From: Hyphomicrobium sp. D-2 | GTDB lineage: Bacteria; Pseudomonadota; Alphaproteobacteria; Rhizobiales; Hyphomicrobiaceae | Assembly (NCBI RefSeq): GCF_029872155.1 | Contig: NZ_JARXLA010000008.1 | Span: forward strand, 808,501 to 872,500 | DNA length: 64,000 nt | Reading direction: 5' to 3' | Part shown: one piece after another, positions 37,366-46,400 of the stretch | Numbering within the stretch: the stretch's first letter is position 1 | How the letters are laid out: each line of letters opens with the position of its first letter | Notes under the pieces: generated by a model | Told to the model about the DNA's origin: nothing | Databases searched by the model: none | The model's input: the letters and a program-made list of their open reading frames with translations, nothing else | Program-made: the position numbers and the translations under genes

Positions 37366-37848
37366 TCACAAGGCCGGGATCGATGCCTGCCGGTTGATCT
37401 CGTCGGCCCAGATAAACAGTCCGAAATAGATAACGAGCGCCGCTAGCCACAGCCCAGTCACCCAATACACGCGATGCTGCATCTTGCGGGCATGATCGCC
37501 GTAGAGGCCTTTTTCGATCGCCTTGCCCAGCGACAGGCCGGTTGCAAATCCGGATAACGAGCCGGCGATCGGCGGAGTTAGCGCCTGTTGCCCCATCAAG
37601 CGGCGGCCGCCCTCGGTCTCCTTGATGTTGCGATGATACCAGATGCTGAGCGCTACCATCGGCAGGATCAATATTGCCATTCCGATCGTCAGCAGTATGG
37701 CGTGGGCGGTGGGGTCTTTCAGCAATTCGGCCAGCGCATTCACTGGTGTTTCCTCGAAATAAATGGGCAAAAAGAAAAGGCAGGCGGTGGCGAGAATATC
37801 GGAAGCAGTGGCCGGTGAAAGGCCATTCAATTCGCTTGCGATGCGCAT
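37366..37848 (-). CDS. Hypothetical membrane protein
   Basis: 160 aa with three or so membrane segments (LATACLFFLPIYF, ILLTIGMAILILPMVALSIW, YWVTGLWLAALVIYFGLFIW). Between them lies a conserved-looking polar loop (YHRNIKETEGGRRLMGQQ). No family recognised. The ATG at 37848 has AGG seven bases upstream; a TTG at 37932 would add 28 residues. Convergent with the DoxX gene. Confidence 0.6.
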   Translation of the reverse strand: MRIASELNGLSPATASDILATACLFFLPIYFEETPVNALAELLKDPTAHAILLTIGMAILILPMVALSIWYHRNIKETEGGRRLMGQQALTPPIAGSLSGFATGLSLGKAIEKGLYGDHARKMQHRVYWVTGLWLAALVIYFGLFIWADEINRQASIPAL

Positions 37849-38083
37849 TGGCGAGCCTGTTTTATAGCTAATGCGGCCGCCAAATTCCGTATTTTGGGCA
37901 ACAGGTTGCCCCGGGGCGATCAATTTGCCCAAACGACATCACCGGATGGCTGCGGTATTCATTTTGGGCACAGGGTGATGCAATTCTGCGATAAAGGCCG
38001 CTGCGGCCCTTGTTAGGCTGTACGGTTCAATTCACGATAAAGGCAGGCGCTTGACTTTGGCGGCCGGAGCCTTGGGGGCGGCG

Positions 38084-38446
38084 ATGAAAACTTTTCGAGC
38101 GACGGCGCTCACGGATACTGCGGTTTCGGAAGATCGACGCCGGGTTGAGTTTTCCTTCCGCGATGCGGACGGTCAGGAATATGCGATCAGCCTGCCAACG
38201 GCGATTGCAGCAAACTTGGTTCCTGTGCTGGAAACTCTGACGTCGGCCCATCCGCAGGCAGGTGAATTGACGCGGCTTCCGCGGACGTTTGCTGTCGGTC
38301 ACGCGAGTGGCGAGCGTCTGGTGCTGCTTCGCTTCGATGACGAAGCGCCCTACGCGATCGAGATGGAAATGGCGGAAGCGCTTGCCGAGCAGCTCCAGGA
38401 GCAGAGCGAAGAAGTCAGCGATATCGCGCGCCCGGCACTGCACTGA
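38084..38446 (+). CDS. Hypothetical protein
   Basis: 120 aa, soluble, mostly beta-strand-like with a helical acidic tail (MEMAEALAEQLQEQSEEV). No family recognised. GGGGGC before the ATG at 38084 supports the start; a TTG at 38051 is possible. It stands alone; a GC-rich hairpin (38474-38503) follows the stop. Confidence 0.55.
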   Translation: MKTFRATALTDTAVSEDRRRVEFSFRDADGQEYAISLPTAIAANLVPVLETLTSAHPQAGELTRLPRTFAVGHASGERLVLLRFDDEAPYAIEMEMAEALAEQLQEQSEEVSDIARPALH

Positions 38447-38473
38447 TCCGATCAAAGGTCGCATCGCACGCAC

Positions 38474-38503
38474 GCTCGCGCAGCGGCAATCGCTGCGCTG
38501 AGC
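38474..38503 (+). terminator. Possible terminator hairpin after the gene at 38084
   Basis: GCTC-G-CGCAGCG pairs with CGCTGCG-CT-GAGC around GCAAT. There is no immediate T-run, so it may only stabilise the RNA end. Confidence 0.35.
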
Positions 38504-38744
38504 AAGGCAAGTATTTTCCAATAGGCATGCGCCGCGTCATGGCGGCCGTCACAATTGCAGTTGTGACCATGGCAGCCTGGCATCGATGCCCGCGCCGTTC
38601 CTGCAATCGCCACCATAAATTAACGCCCCGGTGGGACGACTAGTGCAACGCCGTCGCGCGCTTCTGTGTGTGACGCGAAACGCTGAGCCGTTTTCCTTGC
38701 GAAGCTGAGAACGGCTCCAGCCATCTGCTTTGAAGGGGAAGACG

Positions 38745-39860
38745 ATGTGCACGTCGCTGATCTATCGCGATACAGCCGGCCGGGTTTATTTCGGACGCAC
38801 GCTCGAGCTCACGATGAACCTGCCGTATCGCGTGGTGTTCTTTCCTGTCGGGTTTGAAAACACGTCGCAGATCAATGGCGAGACGCCGCTAACCTACACC
38901 GCCAAGCATGCGTTCTTCGCCATCACGATGCCGGTGGTGTTGCCTGCTCCGGGTGCCCGCCCGACGGCCTCGGAACTGAAGCCTCTGGAAGGTCTGAACG
39001 ACAAGGGACTAACATTCAGCCTGCTGTCGTATCCGAATGCCAGCGGCAAGCAGCCGCCGGCACCGGCCGGCAGGGGTGTGCTGTCTGCTATCGATCTGGG
39101 CAGCTGGGCGCTGGGGCAATTCGCAACCGTTGCCCAGGTGAAGGCGGCGCTGCAAAGCCAGCCGGTGATGCTGGAAGCGCTGCCAATTCTGGGCGGTGCT
39201 GTCGCGCCGTTCCACTATGTGGTGCACGACGCCACGGGTGCGTCGCTCGTGATCGAGTTCCACAATGGTGAAATGCACCTCTATGACAATCCGGTCGGCG
39301 TGATGACCAACGGTCCGGAATTCAGTTGGCACCTGACCAATCTCGACAACTACACCTACCTCAGCAACGTCGACCGTTCGGTGTCGACGTTCGGCGGTTT
39401 GAAGGTGATGCAACCCGACAGCGGCATCGCAACCGAGGGGCTGCCCGCCTCCAACACGTCGGTGGGGCGCTTCGTGCGCGCGGTTTATTATGCGCAGTTC
39501 GCCGAGAAGGCGGCGTCGCCCGACCATGCGGTGACGACGCTGGGGCACATAATGAACAACTTCGACCGCCCGCGCGGCATCACCATCGACTATCCGGAGA
39601 GCGGTGGCGCGCAGATGGAAGTGCCGGGGCTGGATGATCGCAGCGGCCAGGCCTACGCGACCGAGTTTTCATGCTGGACCAGTCTGGCCGATCTCGATCG
39701 CCGGCTGATGTTCCTGCGCGACTATCGCAGCCTGAATTATGTGCGGCTGGATCTGGCGGCGTTTGCCGGTGTGCGCGAACCTAAGGTCCTGATGCTGGAC
39801 GGGCTGACGGGGGCAGCACTGGAGGGCACGCCAGCCTTAATGAACGCCCGCGCGGCGTGA
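38745..39860 (+). CDS. Linear amide C-N hydrolase, choloylglycine hydrolase family (Ntn-hydrolase)
   Basis: 371 aa. It begins MCTSLIYRDTAGRVYFGRTL: removal of Met exposes Cys2, the nucleophile of choloylglycine hydrolase/penicillin V acylase enzymes. Further family segments are EFHNGEMHLYDNPVGVMTNG and NLDNYTYLSNVDR. These enzymes hydrolyse amide bonds in bile salts, penicillin V or N-acyl-homoserine lactones; the substrate is open. No signal peptide, so probably cytoplasmic. GGGGAAG four bases before this ATG decides the start over one 15 bp upstream. Confidence 0.9.
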   Translation: MCTSLIYRDTAGRVYFGRTLELTMNLPYRVVFFPVGFENTSQINGETPLTYTAKHAFFAITMPVVLPAPGARPTASELKPLEGLNDKGLTFSLLSYPNASGKQPPAPAGRGVLSAIDLGSWALGQFATVAQVKAALQSQPVMLEALPILGGAVAPFHYVVHDATGASLVIEFHNGEMHLYDNPVGVMTNGPEFSWHLTNLDNYTYLSNVDRSVSTFGGLKVMQPDSGIATEGLPASNTSVGRFVRAVYYAQFAEKAASPDHAVTTLGHIMNNFDRPRGITIDYPESGGAQMEVPGLDDRSGQAYATEFSCWTSLADLDRRLMFLRDYRSLNYVRLDLAAFAGVREPKVLMLDGLTGAALEGTPALMNARAA

Positions 39861-40175
39861 ACGGCACGGGGTTCGGTCGGCGAACCCTTGGCTGCGCTGC
39901 TGAAGCACCACGCGCATACCGAATTGGGGGCGATGGCCGCTGAAATAGCGCCCCCATTGGCAATTATCTGCGGAGTTGACCTGCGCAGCCGGTAACGCGC
40001 CCCGTTGCCAGTTGACAACCCAGGGGGGGCATGCGCTTTTCCCGGCAAAATCGAAGCAGCAAGCGCTTTGCGAAGCCCCGCAGTCGGGGTGCTGGAGATG
40101 CACGATTGTCCGCCACTTGCTGGCAATCGGGTGCAGCTCCGACAGTCTGGGCGCTGGACGACGACGGGACCGAAA
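39861..40175. other. Intergenic region before aspS
   Basis: 315 bp. GGGGGCG and CGCCCCC (about 39926-39955) can pair into a GC-rich hairpin after the hydrolase gene, without a T-run. TTGACA at 40012 may be a -35 box but no good -10 follows. No gene supported. Confidence 0.4.
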
Positions 40176-41986
40176 ATGGCTGAACTGCACCGCTATCGCT
40201 CGCACACCTGCGGGGCCTTGCGCGCCTCCGACATTGGCAACAACGTGCGCCTTTCAGGCTGGGTGCACCGCGTGCGCGATCACGGCGGTGTGCTGTTCAT
40301 CGATCTGCGCGACCATTACGGCATCACGCAGGTTGTGGCCGATCCTGACAGCCCCGCGTTCAAGAACGCTGAGGCTGTGCGTTCCGAATGGGTCATCCGC
40401 ATCGACGGCACCGTGCGCAAGCGCCCGGACGGCACGACGAACGCCGATCTGCCGACGGGCGAGATCGAGCTGTTCGCCACCGAGATCGAAGTGCTGTCGC
40501 ACGGCAACAGGAGCTGCCCGTTCCAGTGTTCGGTGAGCCGGACTATCCGGAAGATCTGCGCCTGCAGTATCGCTTCCTTGATCTGCGCCGCGAGACGCTG
40601 CACCGGAACATCATGCAGCGCATGGCGATCATTGCCTCGCTCCGCAAGCGCATGACGGAAGGCGGCTTCTTCGAGTTTTCGACACCGATCCTGACAGCAT
40701 CATCGCCGGAAGGCGCGCGCGACTTCCTGGTGCCCTCGCGCATCCATGCCGGCAAGTTCTACGCGCTGCCGCAGGCGCCGCAGCAGTACAAGCAGCTGTT
40801 GATGGTGTCGGGCTTCGACCGTTACTTCCAGATCGCGCCGTGCTTCCGCGATGAAGATCCGCGCGCCGATCGCCTGCCGGGCGAGTTCTATCAGCTCGAT
40901 GTCGAGATGAGCTTCGTCACGCAGGATGACGTGTTCAACAAGATGGAACCCGTTATCACCGGCGTGTTCGAGGAATTCGCAGCCATCACCGGCAGCGAGA
41001 AGTCCGTCACCAACGGCTGGCCGCGCATTCCTTACAGCGAAGCCATCGCCAAGTACGGCAGCGACAAGCCCGATCTGCGCAACCCGATCGAGATGCAGGA
41101 TGTGACGGAGCACTTCCGCGGCTCCGGCTTCAAGATTTTCGCCGGCATGATCGACAAGGATCCGAAGGTGCGCGTGTGGGCCATTCCTGCACCGGGCGGC
41201 GGATCGCGCGCATTCTGCGACCGCATGAACTCGTGGGCGCAGGGCGAAGGCCAGCCGGGCCTCGCCTACATCTTCTTCCGCGAAGGCGAGGCGGCGGGTC
41301 CCGTTGGCAAAAACCTCGGGCCTGAGCGCGCGGATGCAATTCGCGAGCAGATGGGCCTGAAGGAAGGCGATGCTGTGTTCTTCGCGGCGGGCAACCCGGC
41401 CCGGTTCCATCGCTTCGCGGGCGATGCACGCACGCGCATCGGCGAAGAGCTGAAGCTGATCGACGAGAGCAAGTTCGCGCTCGCCTGGATTGTCGACTTC
41501 CCGTTTTATGAGTGGAACGACGACGACAAGAAGATCGACTTCTCGCACAATCCATTCTCGATGCCGCAGGGCGGGCTTGAGGCGCTTGAAGGCGCTGCCA
41601 ACGATGATGAGCGCCTGAACATCAAGGCGTATCAGTACGACATCGTCTGCAATGGCTTTGAAATTGCGTCCGGCTCAATCCGTAATCATCGCCCTGACAC
41701 GATGGTGAAGGCGTTCGAGATCACCGGCCTTACGCAGGCCGATGTCGAGGCGCGCTTCGGCGGTCTTTATCGCGCGTTCCAGTATGGTGCTCCGCCCCAT
41801 GGCGGCATGGCAGCGGGCATCGACCGCATCGTGATGCTGCTGGTTGGCGCCAAGAACCTGCGCGAGATCTCGCTGTTCCCGATGAACCAGCAGGCCAACG
41901 ATCTGCTGATGGGTGCGCCATCAGATGTTGCGCCGAAGCAGCTTCGCGAACTGCATATCCGCGTGGTTGCACCGGAGAAGCAATAA
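40176..41986 (+). CDS. aspS: Aspartyl-tRNA synthetase, split by an apparent frameshift
   Basis: Together the two frames encode a full-length class II AspRS of about 602 aa. Residues 1-110 ([19 protein letters not shown]... EIEVLSHG) are in one frame from the ATG at 40176. From GAG at 40511 the protein continues in another frame with [20 protein letters not shown] to the stop at 41986. Relatives read EVLSxxKELPLPVFGEP here, so two bases near 40508 (CA in GGCAACAGG) look inserted, or one base lost. Motif 2 ([19 protein letters not shown]) and motif 3 ([16 protein letters not shown]) are intact. As the gene is essential, a sequencing error or unusual frameshifting are the likely explanations. 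Confidence 0.9.
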
Positions 41987-42033
41987 AGCTAAAAGTAGAG
42001 CACGCGAGGCTCTGAGTGTGAGGCCCGGTGGTA

Positions 42034-42663
42034 ATGCATACGGGCCTTCTCTCCATCCAAGGCACTGCGATTGTCCGAGTTGAGCCGGACCTTGCCTTGA
42101 TAAGGCTCGCGGTTTCGCGCACGGCGCCCGCGCTAGCGGATGCGTTCTCCCGTGTGCGCACCGCCGCCCAGAACGTCCGCGCGTTTTTGATCGCGTCGGG
42201 CAATGGCGAGATCCGATCGTCCCGCATCGCGCTGCATCAGAGTGGCATTCGGCCTCCGCCTTACGCGATTGAGGGCGGCTACGTGGCGACCGTCAATTTC
42301 TCATGTGTGGTCGCCGACCTTGAGGCGGTCGAGAGCGTGCTGACGGGCGTTGTGTCATCCGGCGCGAACCGACTGACGGCGATCGAATTTCTCACATCGA
42401 AATTGCAGGCAGCGCGCACCGAAGCGCGTAGGCGCGCTGTGCTGGTCGCCCAAGAAAAAGCAAACTTCTATTGCGAGGCTCTCGGCGCCAGATTGGGCGA
42501 GGTGGTCAACATCAGCGAGAGCGATTTTGATGCCTCGCCGCGGCAGTCAGAGCATGGCCAGTTGACAGCGGCTTACGCCGACAGCGATGAGAAGCTAGGA
42601 ACGTTTTCGCCCAGTAGCATACCGGTCGGGGCAACGGTAAACCTGCAGTTCAGGCTTCTCTAA
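42034..42663 (+). CDS. SIMPL domain (DUF541) protein
   Basis: About 209 aa. It starts LLSIQGTAIVRVEPDLALI and has RTEARRRAVLVAQEKANFYCEALGARLGEVV, both characteristic of SIMPL/DUF541 proteins. No signal peptide is visible, although relatives are often exported. Function is not established for the family. The start may be GTG at 42028 or ATG at 42034. Confidence 0.8.
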   Translation: MHTGLLSIQGTAIVRVEPDLALIRLAVSRTAPALADAFSRVRTAAQNVRAFLIASGNGEIRSSRIALHQSGIRPPPYAIEGGYVATVNFSCVVADLEAVESVLTGVVSSGANRLTAIEFLTSKLQAARTEARRRAVLVAQEKANFYCEALGARLGEVVNISESDFDASPRQSEHGQLTAAYADSDEKLGTFSPSSIPVGATVNLQFRLL

Positions 42664-42720
42664 AACAAAGCGCTCCGTCTTCAGGTGTCAGCCGATGGAG
42701 CCATGGCCCACGGGTGCGCA

Positions 42721-43452
42721 ATGGATTGGCAGCAGAAAATCTTCCGCTATTGCGAGCGCGGCGGCGATGCCGCTTTCTGGGCTGAACCGCTCAACGCGAT
42801 TTCCAATGGCGCCTTCACCATTGCGGCTGTGGTGGCTGCGGTGCTGCTGTTGCGGCGTCCGGTGGGTGAACGCGGCGGCATAGCGGAATGGCTGCTGATC
42901 GCACTCACGTTTATCATCGGCGTCGGCAGCTTTCTGTTCCATACCTATGCAACGCTGTGGGCGGCGCGCGCGGATACAATTCCGATCGGCATCTTCATGT
43001 TCGCCTATGTGGCATATGCGTTGCGCCGCTATCTGGCGCTGCATTGGATTTTCGTGCTGCTTGGCCTGGGGCTGTTCTGGTTGAGCCTTCAGTTTGCCGG
43101 CAGCATTCAATGCCGCGCCGGATTGTTTGCCGTCGCGGGCAATGCGCGCCACTGTCTCAACGGGACGATGAACTATGCCCCCGCGCTGGTTGCCATGATT
43201 GTGATTGGAGCGCTGGCTGCATTCCGCCGCCAGGGCGCAGCGCCGTATCTGTTCGCGGCTGCCGGTGTGTTTTTTATCTCGATGCTGTTCCGCACCGTGG
43301 ACTGGGAGACCTGTTCGCGCTCCATCGTCGCCGGGCGCACGCTGGGCACGCATTTCCTGTGGCACGTGTTTAACGGGTTGGCGCTGTTCATCCTGCTGCT
43401 GGCTGCGCTCCGGCACGGGCAGGTGCGGCCTAAGGTAGGCGAGAAGGAATAG
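42721..43452 (+). CDS. Ceramidase-like (CREST superfamily) membrane protein
   Basis: 243 aa with seven membrane segments. Signature residues of alkaline ceramidase-like hydrolases are present: EPLNAISN, GVGSFLFHTYATLWAARAD (Ser, His, Asp) and GTHFLWHVFNGLALF (paired His). Metal-binding His/Asp triads of this kind make zinc-dependent lipid amidases; a ceramide substrate is inferred from the family only. Start at 42721 fits the family start (MDW...RYCERGGDAAFWAEPLN); GTG 42685 and ATG 42703 are also in frame. Confidence 0.8.
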   Translation: MDWQQKIFRYCERGGDAAFWAEPLNAISNGAFTIAAVVAAVLLLRRPVGERGGIAEWLLIALTFIIGVGSFLFHTYATLWAARADTIPIGIFMFAYVAYALRRYLALHWIFVLLGLGLFWLSLQFAGSIQCRAGLFAVAGNARHCLNGTMNYAPALVAMIVIGALAAFRRQGAAPYLFAAAGVFFISMLFRTVDWETCSRSIVAGRTLGTHFLWHVFNGLALFILLLAALRHGQVRPKVGEKE

Positions 43453-43542
43453 AATACCTGTTCGGGGAGCCACGGTTGCGGCGGAAAAACATGCCGATGA
43501 CCGATTGCGTGTAAGGCTTACTCGGCCCATAAACAGCCGATT

Positions 43543-43629
43543 GCGGGCGTGGCGGAACGGTAGACGCCAGAGACTTAAAATCTCTTGTCCTTCATGGACG
43601 TGCCGGTTCGAGTCCGGCCGCCCGCACCA
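43543..43629 (+). tRNA. tRNA-Leu (UAA)
   Basis: The 7-bp acceptor stem GCGGGCG/CGCCCGC, the D-arm (TGGCGGAACGGTAGACGC), anticodon loop ACTTAAAAT with TAA, a long class II variable arm, the TTCGAGTCC T-arm and an encoded CCA at 43627-43629 are all visible. The large variable arm and anticodon identify leucine. Confidence 0.96.
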
Positions 43630-43758
43630 CTCTTTCTGGCGCGCAGCCGCCACACCAATCCTGCGCGCTATGGTTTCGGTTCGCAACGGATGCCGGTTCA
43701 GGCGGGCGCTGGCTGGAACGCGCACTGCGCATTTCTGCTCCAGCCAGCATGCATCACC

Positions 43759-46026
43759 TCACCAATTCGTTGTGATCTTCGCCACCGCGCGACGGGGCTC
43801 ACCGTAGAAGCCACGCACGTCCGGATAAGGGAGGTAAACGGTGTCGAACATGTTCGTCACGTTGATCGACAATTCGCTGCGCTCATCCAGCTTGAAGCCA
43901 ATCCGGCCATCGACAACCGCATAGGCAGGTTGCGAGACGGTTGCCGGATAGGGGCTTGCGAAGGACGTTGAGCTTTCGCTGTAGGCGCGAACGCCTAACC
44001 CCAGCGAGGTGCCGGCAAGCATGCCATCGGCGAACGTATAGTTGGACCAGAACTTGAACGTGTGTTTAGGGAAGAACGAATTGAAGCGTGTGCCTACTTC
44101 CGCTGGTTGCCCGGCGGCGAAGGTTGTGTCGGTGTATGTGTAGCCGCTGGTGAACTCCCAGCCCGGCAGCGGCCGAGCAGCCAGTTCTATGTCGATGCCT
44201 TCGGACAGCACTTCGCCCGCAGCAATGTAATAGCCGGGATTCAGCGGATCGCGCAGCGCACGGCCGGTATCGCTGGCGCGGAACAGCGCGAAGCTTGGCA
44301 TCAGGCGTCCATCAAGCAGTGAGCCCTTCACGCCAACCTCGTATTGCTCACCGACGATCGGCGGCAGTGTCGCGTCGGAGGCGTCCGTGGTTGTGATCGA
44401 TTGCGGCCGGAAAATATCCGCGTAGCTCGCATATACGGCCCAGTCGCGCGTAACGTCGACAACCACGCCGCCATAGGGCGTGAAGACGTTGTCCTCGTCG
44501 TAAAGCACAGTGGTGATGCCGGTAGCGCTGGCCTGCGATTGCGATTTGTAATTGCTCAGCCGTGCGCCCGCGTGGAGGTGCAGCCAGGACATCACCTCGA
44601 AGCGCCCCTGCGCATATAACCCTTGTTGCGTAACGTCCGATATTGTCGATGCAGCCTTGCTGAGCTCCACATAGGGCACCTCCGGATTGCCCGCAGGCCA
44701 AAGGCCGACCGATGGCGCATTGCGTATCCAGCGTTCGTGACCGAAATCCTCGAAGTTCGCGCCGGCAACTATCTCGTGTCTGCGGCCGAGGAAGTTGAGG
44801 CGGCCTTTCACATGCATGTCTCCGGTCCAGTGCTCGCCTTCAAACCATGTGGCGCGGTTCAGCAGCGCCGACGTGCCGGTCTGATGAAAGTTTGGGTGCG
44901 GGTTGTGGAACGCGAAGCGCTTGTGATCGTCATAGTCGCGACGCGATAGATTGACGTTCAGCGACCAGTCTTCGTTGAAGCGATGCGCAAGCTCGGCTGT
45001 CAGCTCATTGCGCCGATAGTTGAACTCGCTCCAGCCTGCACCGAGAAACATTTTGCGCGGCGTGTAGGTGTTGGTGTCACGAATATGCATGGCGCCGAAG
45101 TAGGGGTTCACCGTGCTCTGCTGGGTCAGGGCGCTCACGGTCAGTGTTGTCTGGTCGGTAAGGTCGAACGCCAGACTGCCGAAGCCCAGCAGCTTTTCGG
45201 TGCCCGCGTAATCAACGAAGGAGTCGCGGGTTTCGGCCTGCACGACGAAGCGCCCGCGCACGGCTCCTGATGCAAGCAAGGGCGTCGATACGTCGATCAG
45301 GCCGCGAAACGCATCCCACTGCCCCGCCGAAAGCTCGGTTCTCACCTGACGCTGAGCCAACGGCGCTTTGCGGACCAGATTTATCGAACCTCCGAGTTGG
45401 CCCTGTCCCTGCATCAGTCCGTCCGGGCCGCGGATGATCTCGACGCGATCGTAAATCGCGGTGTCGAATCCTGATCCGTAGTAGGTCGTATCGAGCGGCA
45501 CGCCGTTTTCGGAAACGGACATGAGGAAGCCGCGCGCATAGAAGAACGGCCCGTCGTTCAGGTCGCCCTGATTGCGCACATAGACGCCCGTGGCGCGCGT
45601 GGCGGCCTCCTCAACGGTCGTCACATTTTCATCGTCCAGCCGTTTGCGCGTCAGCACTGAAATGGAACGCGGCGTTTCCTTGACCGGCAGAGCCAGCTTG
45701 CCGCCGATGGTGCTGACGGTCGGAATGTAACTGCCGCTATTCTCTGTTGTTGCGGCATCGGTATTTATGCTGTCGGAAGCGGGCAGCGCCGTTGCAGTCG
45801 GGGCAGGCGGAGCAGCACTGACACTGCCGGATCTTGCCTGCTTGGGTTTTGACTTCGCCTTGGGCTTTTTCTTTTTTGCGCCATCGACAACAAGCGCATC
45901 GAGCTCCGTCGCAGGCTCGCTGGTGGCGGTTTTTCCGCCGGATTCTTGCGCCACCGCCCATTGCGGCAACGCCACCGATGTGGCCAGCACGCAAGCAATC
46001 GTGCCCAGAGATACGCGAGCAAACAT
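43759..46026 (-). CDS. TonB-dependent siderophore-type outer-membrane receptor
   Basis: 755 aa. Signal peptide LATSVALPQWAVAQ, then a low-complexity Lys/Pro/Ala/Thr-rich segment (KKKKPKAKSKPKQ), the plug domain (SISVLTRKRLDDENVTTVEE, RGFLMSVSENGVPLDTTYYG, DRVEIIRGPDGLMQGQG, GGSINLVRKAP) and a 22-strand barrel ending in Trp (KITTNW). Sequence type is that of ferrioxamine/coprogen receptors. The ATG at 46026 is preferred because GGAG precedes it. A perfect palindrome lies about 60 bp upstream. No siderophore genes are nearby. Divergent from nhaA. Confidence 0.93.
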   Translation of the reverse strand: MFARVSLGTIACVLATSVALPQWAVAQESGGKTATSEPATELDALVVDGAKKKKPKAKSKPKQARSGSVSAAPPAPTATALPASDSINTDAATTENSGSYIPTVSTIGGKLALPVKETPRSISVLTRKRLDDENVTTVEEAATRATGVYVRNQGDLNDGPFFYARGFLMSVSENGVPLDTTYYGSGFDTAIYDRVEIIRGPDGLMQGQGQLGGSINLVRKAPLAQRQVRTELSAGQWDAFRGLIDVSTPLLASGAVRGRFVVQAETRDSFVDYAGTEKLLGFGSLAFDLTDQTTLTVSALTQQSTVNPYFGAMHIRDTNTYTPRKMFLGAGWSEFNYRRNELTAELAHRFNEDWSLNVNLSRRDYDDHKRFAFHNPHPNFHQTGTSALLNRATWFEGEHWTGDMHVKGRLNFLGRRHEIVAGANFEDFGHERWIRNAPSVGLWPAGNPEVPYVELSKAASTISDVTQQGLYAQGRFEVMSWLHLHAGARLSNYKSQSQASATGITTVLYDEDNVFTPYGGVVVDVTRDWAVYASYADIFRPQSITTTDASDATLPPIVGEQYEVGVKGSLLDGRLMPSFALFRASDTGRALRDPLNPGYYIAAGEVLSEGIDIELAARPLPGWEFTSGYTYTDTTFAAGQPAEVGTRFNSFFPKHTFKFWSNYTFADGMLAGTSLGLGVRAYSESSTSFASPYPATVSQPAYAVVDGRIGFKLDERSELSINVTNMFDTVYLPYPDVRGFYGEPRRAVAKITTNW

Positions 46027-46400
46027 ACACAACTCCACTTTACGCAACCGCCTACGCACCTCGATCGGCGACGTAGCAACACATATTGGATGTTATAACA
46101 TCCAGATTTAGTCGGTTAACACCGACCGTCGCTGTCGCGCAATCCGTTGCGGTGACGAAAACACGTTCTTCGTCACGCTGTATCGTTGCGGCAACTGTCG
46201 ATCCGGGCAGAGGAGGGCGGCGGATCGCAGTGCTGCCCAGGAGGTGCAGAGCTTTGCGTGCGCTCCGATGTGTCCGGGCACGTCGCACCGAGTTGTCATG
46301 CTGCGACGTGGGTGTATAACGGCGCCTTAGGGTGTCACGCTGTGCAGTGCGGCGGGCAGGAATGCGATGGTCGGGCCGCCACGCGGAGCACACGCACCCG
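46027..46400. other. Divergent intergenic region between the TonB receptor and nhaA
   Basis: 374 bp. Besides the palindromic operator at 46087-46104 no gene or clear promoter motif is seen. The nhaA start is not well marked, so part of this stretch may be coding. Confidence 0.4.
46087..46104. promoter_or_regulatory. Perfect 18-bp palindrome upstream of the TonB-dependent receptor, possible metalloregulator operator
   Basis: TGGATGTTATAACATCCA is a perfect inverted repeat starting 61 bp before the receptor ATG. The core ATGTTATAACAT resembles what I recall of alphaproteobacterial Zur boxes; Fur-family relatives (Fur, Irr, RirA) have different consensus. Its position fits repression of the receptor. 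Confidence 0.55.

Noticed and set aside
39926-39955. GC-rich hairpin after the Ntn-hydrolase as a terminator
   Set aside because: There is no T-run on the coding strand; kept only as a remark on the intergenic region.
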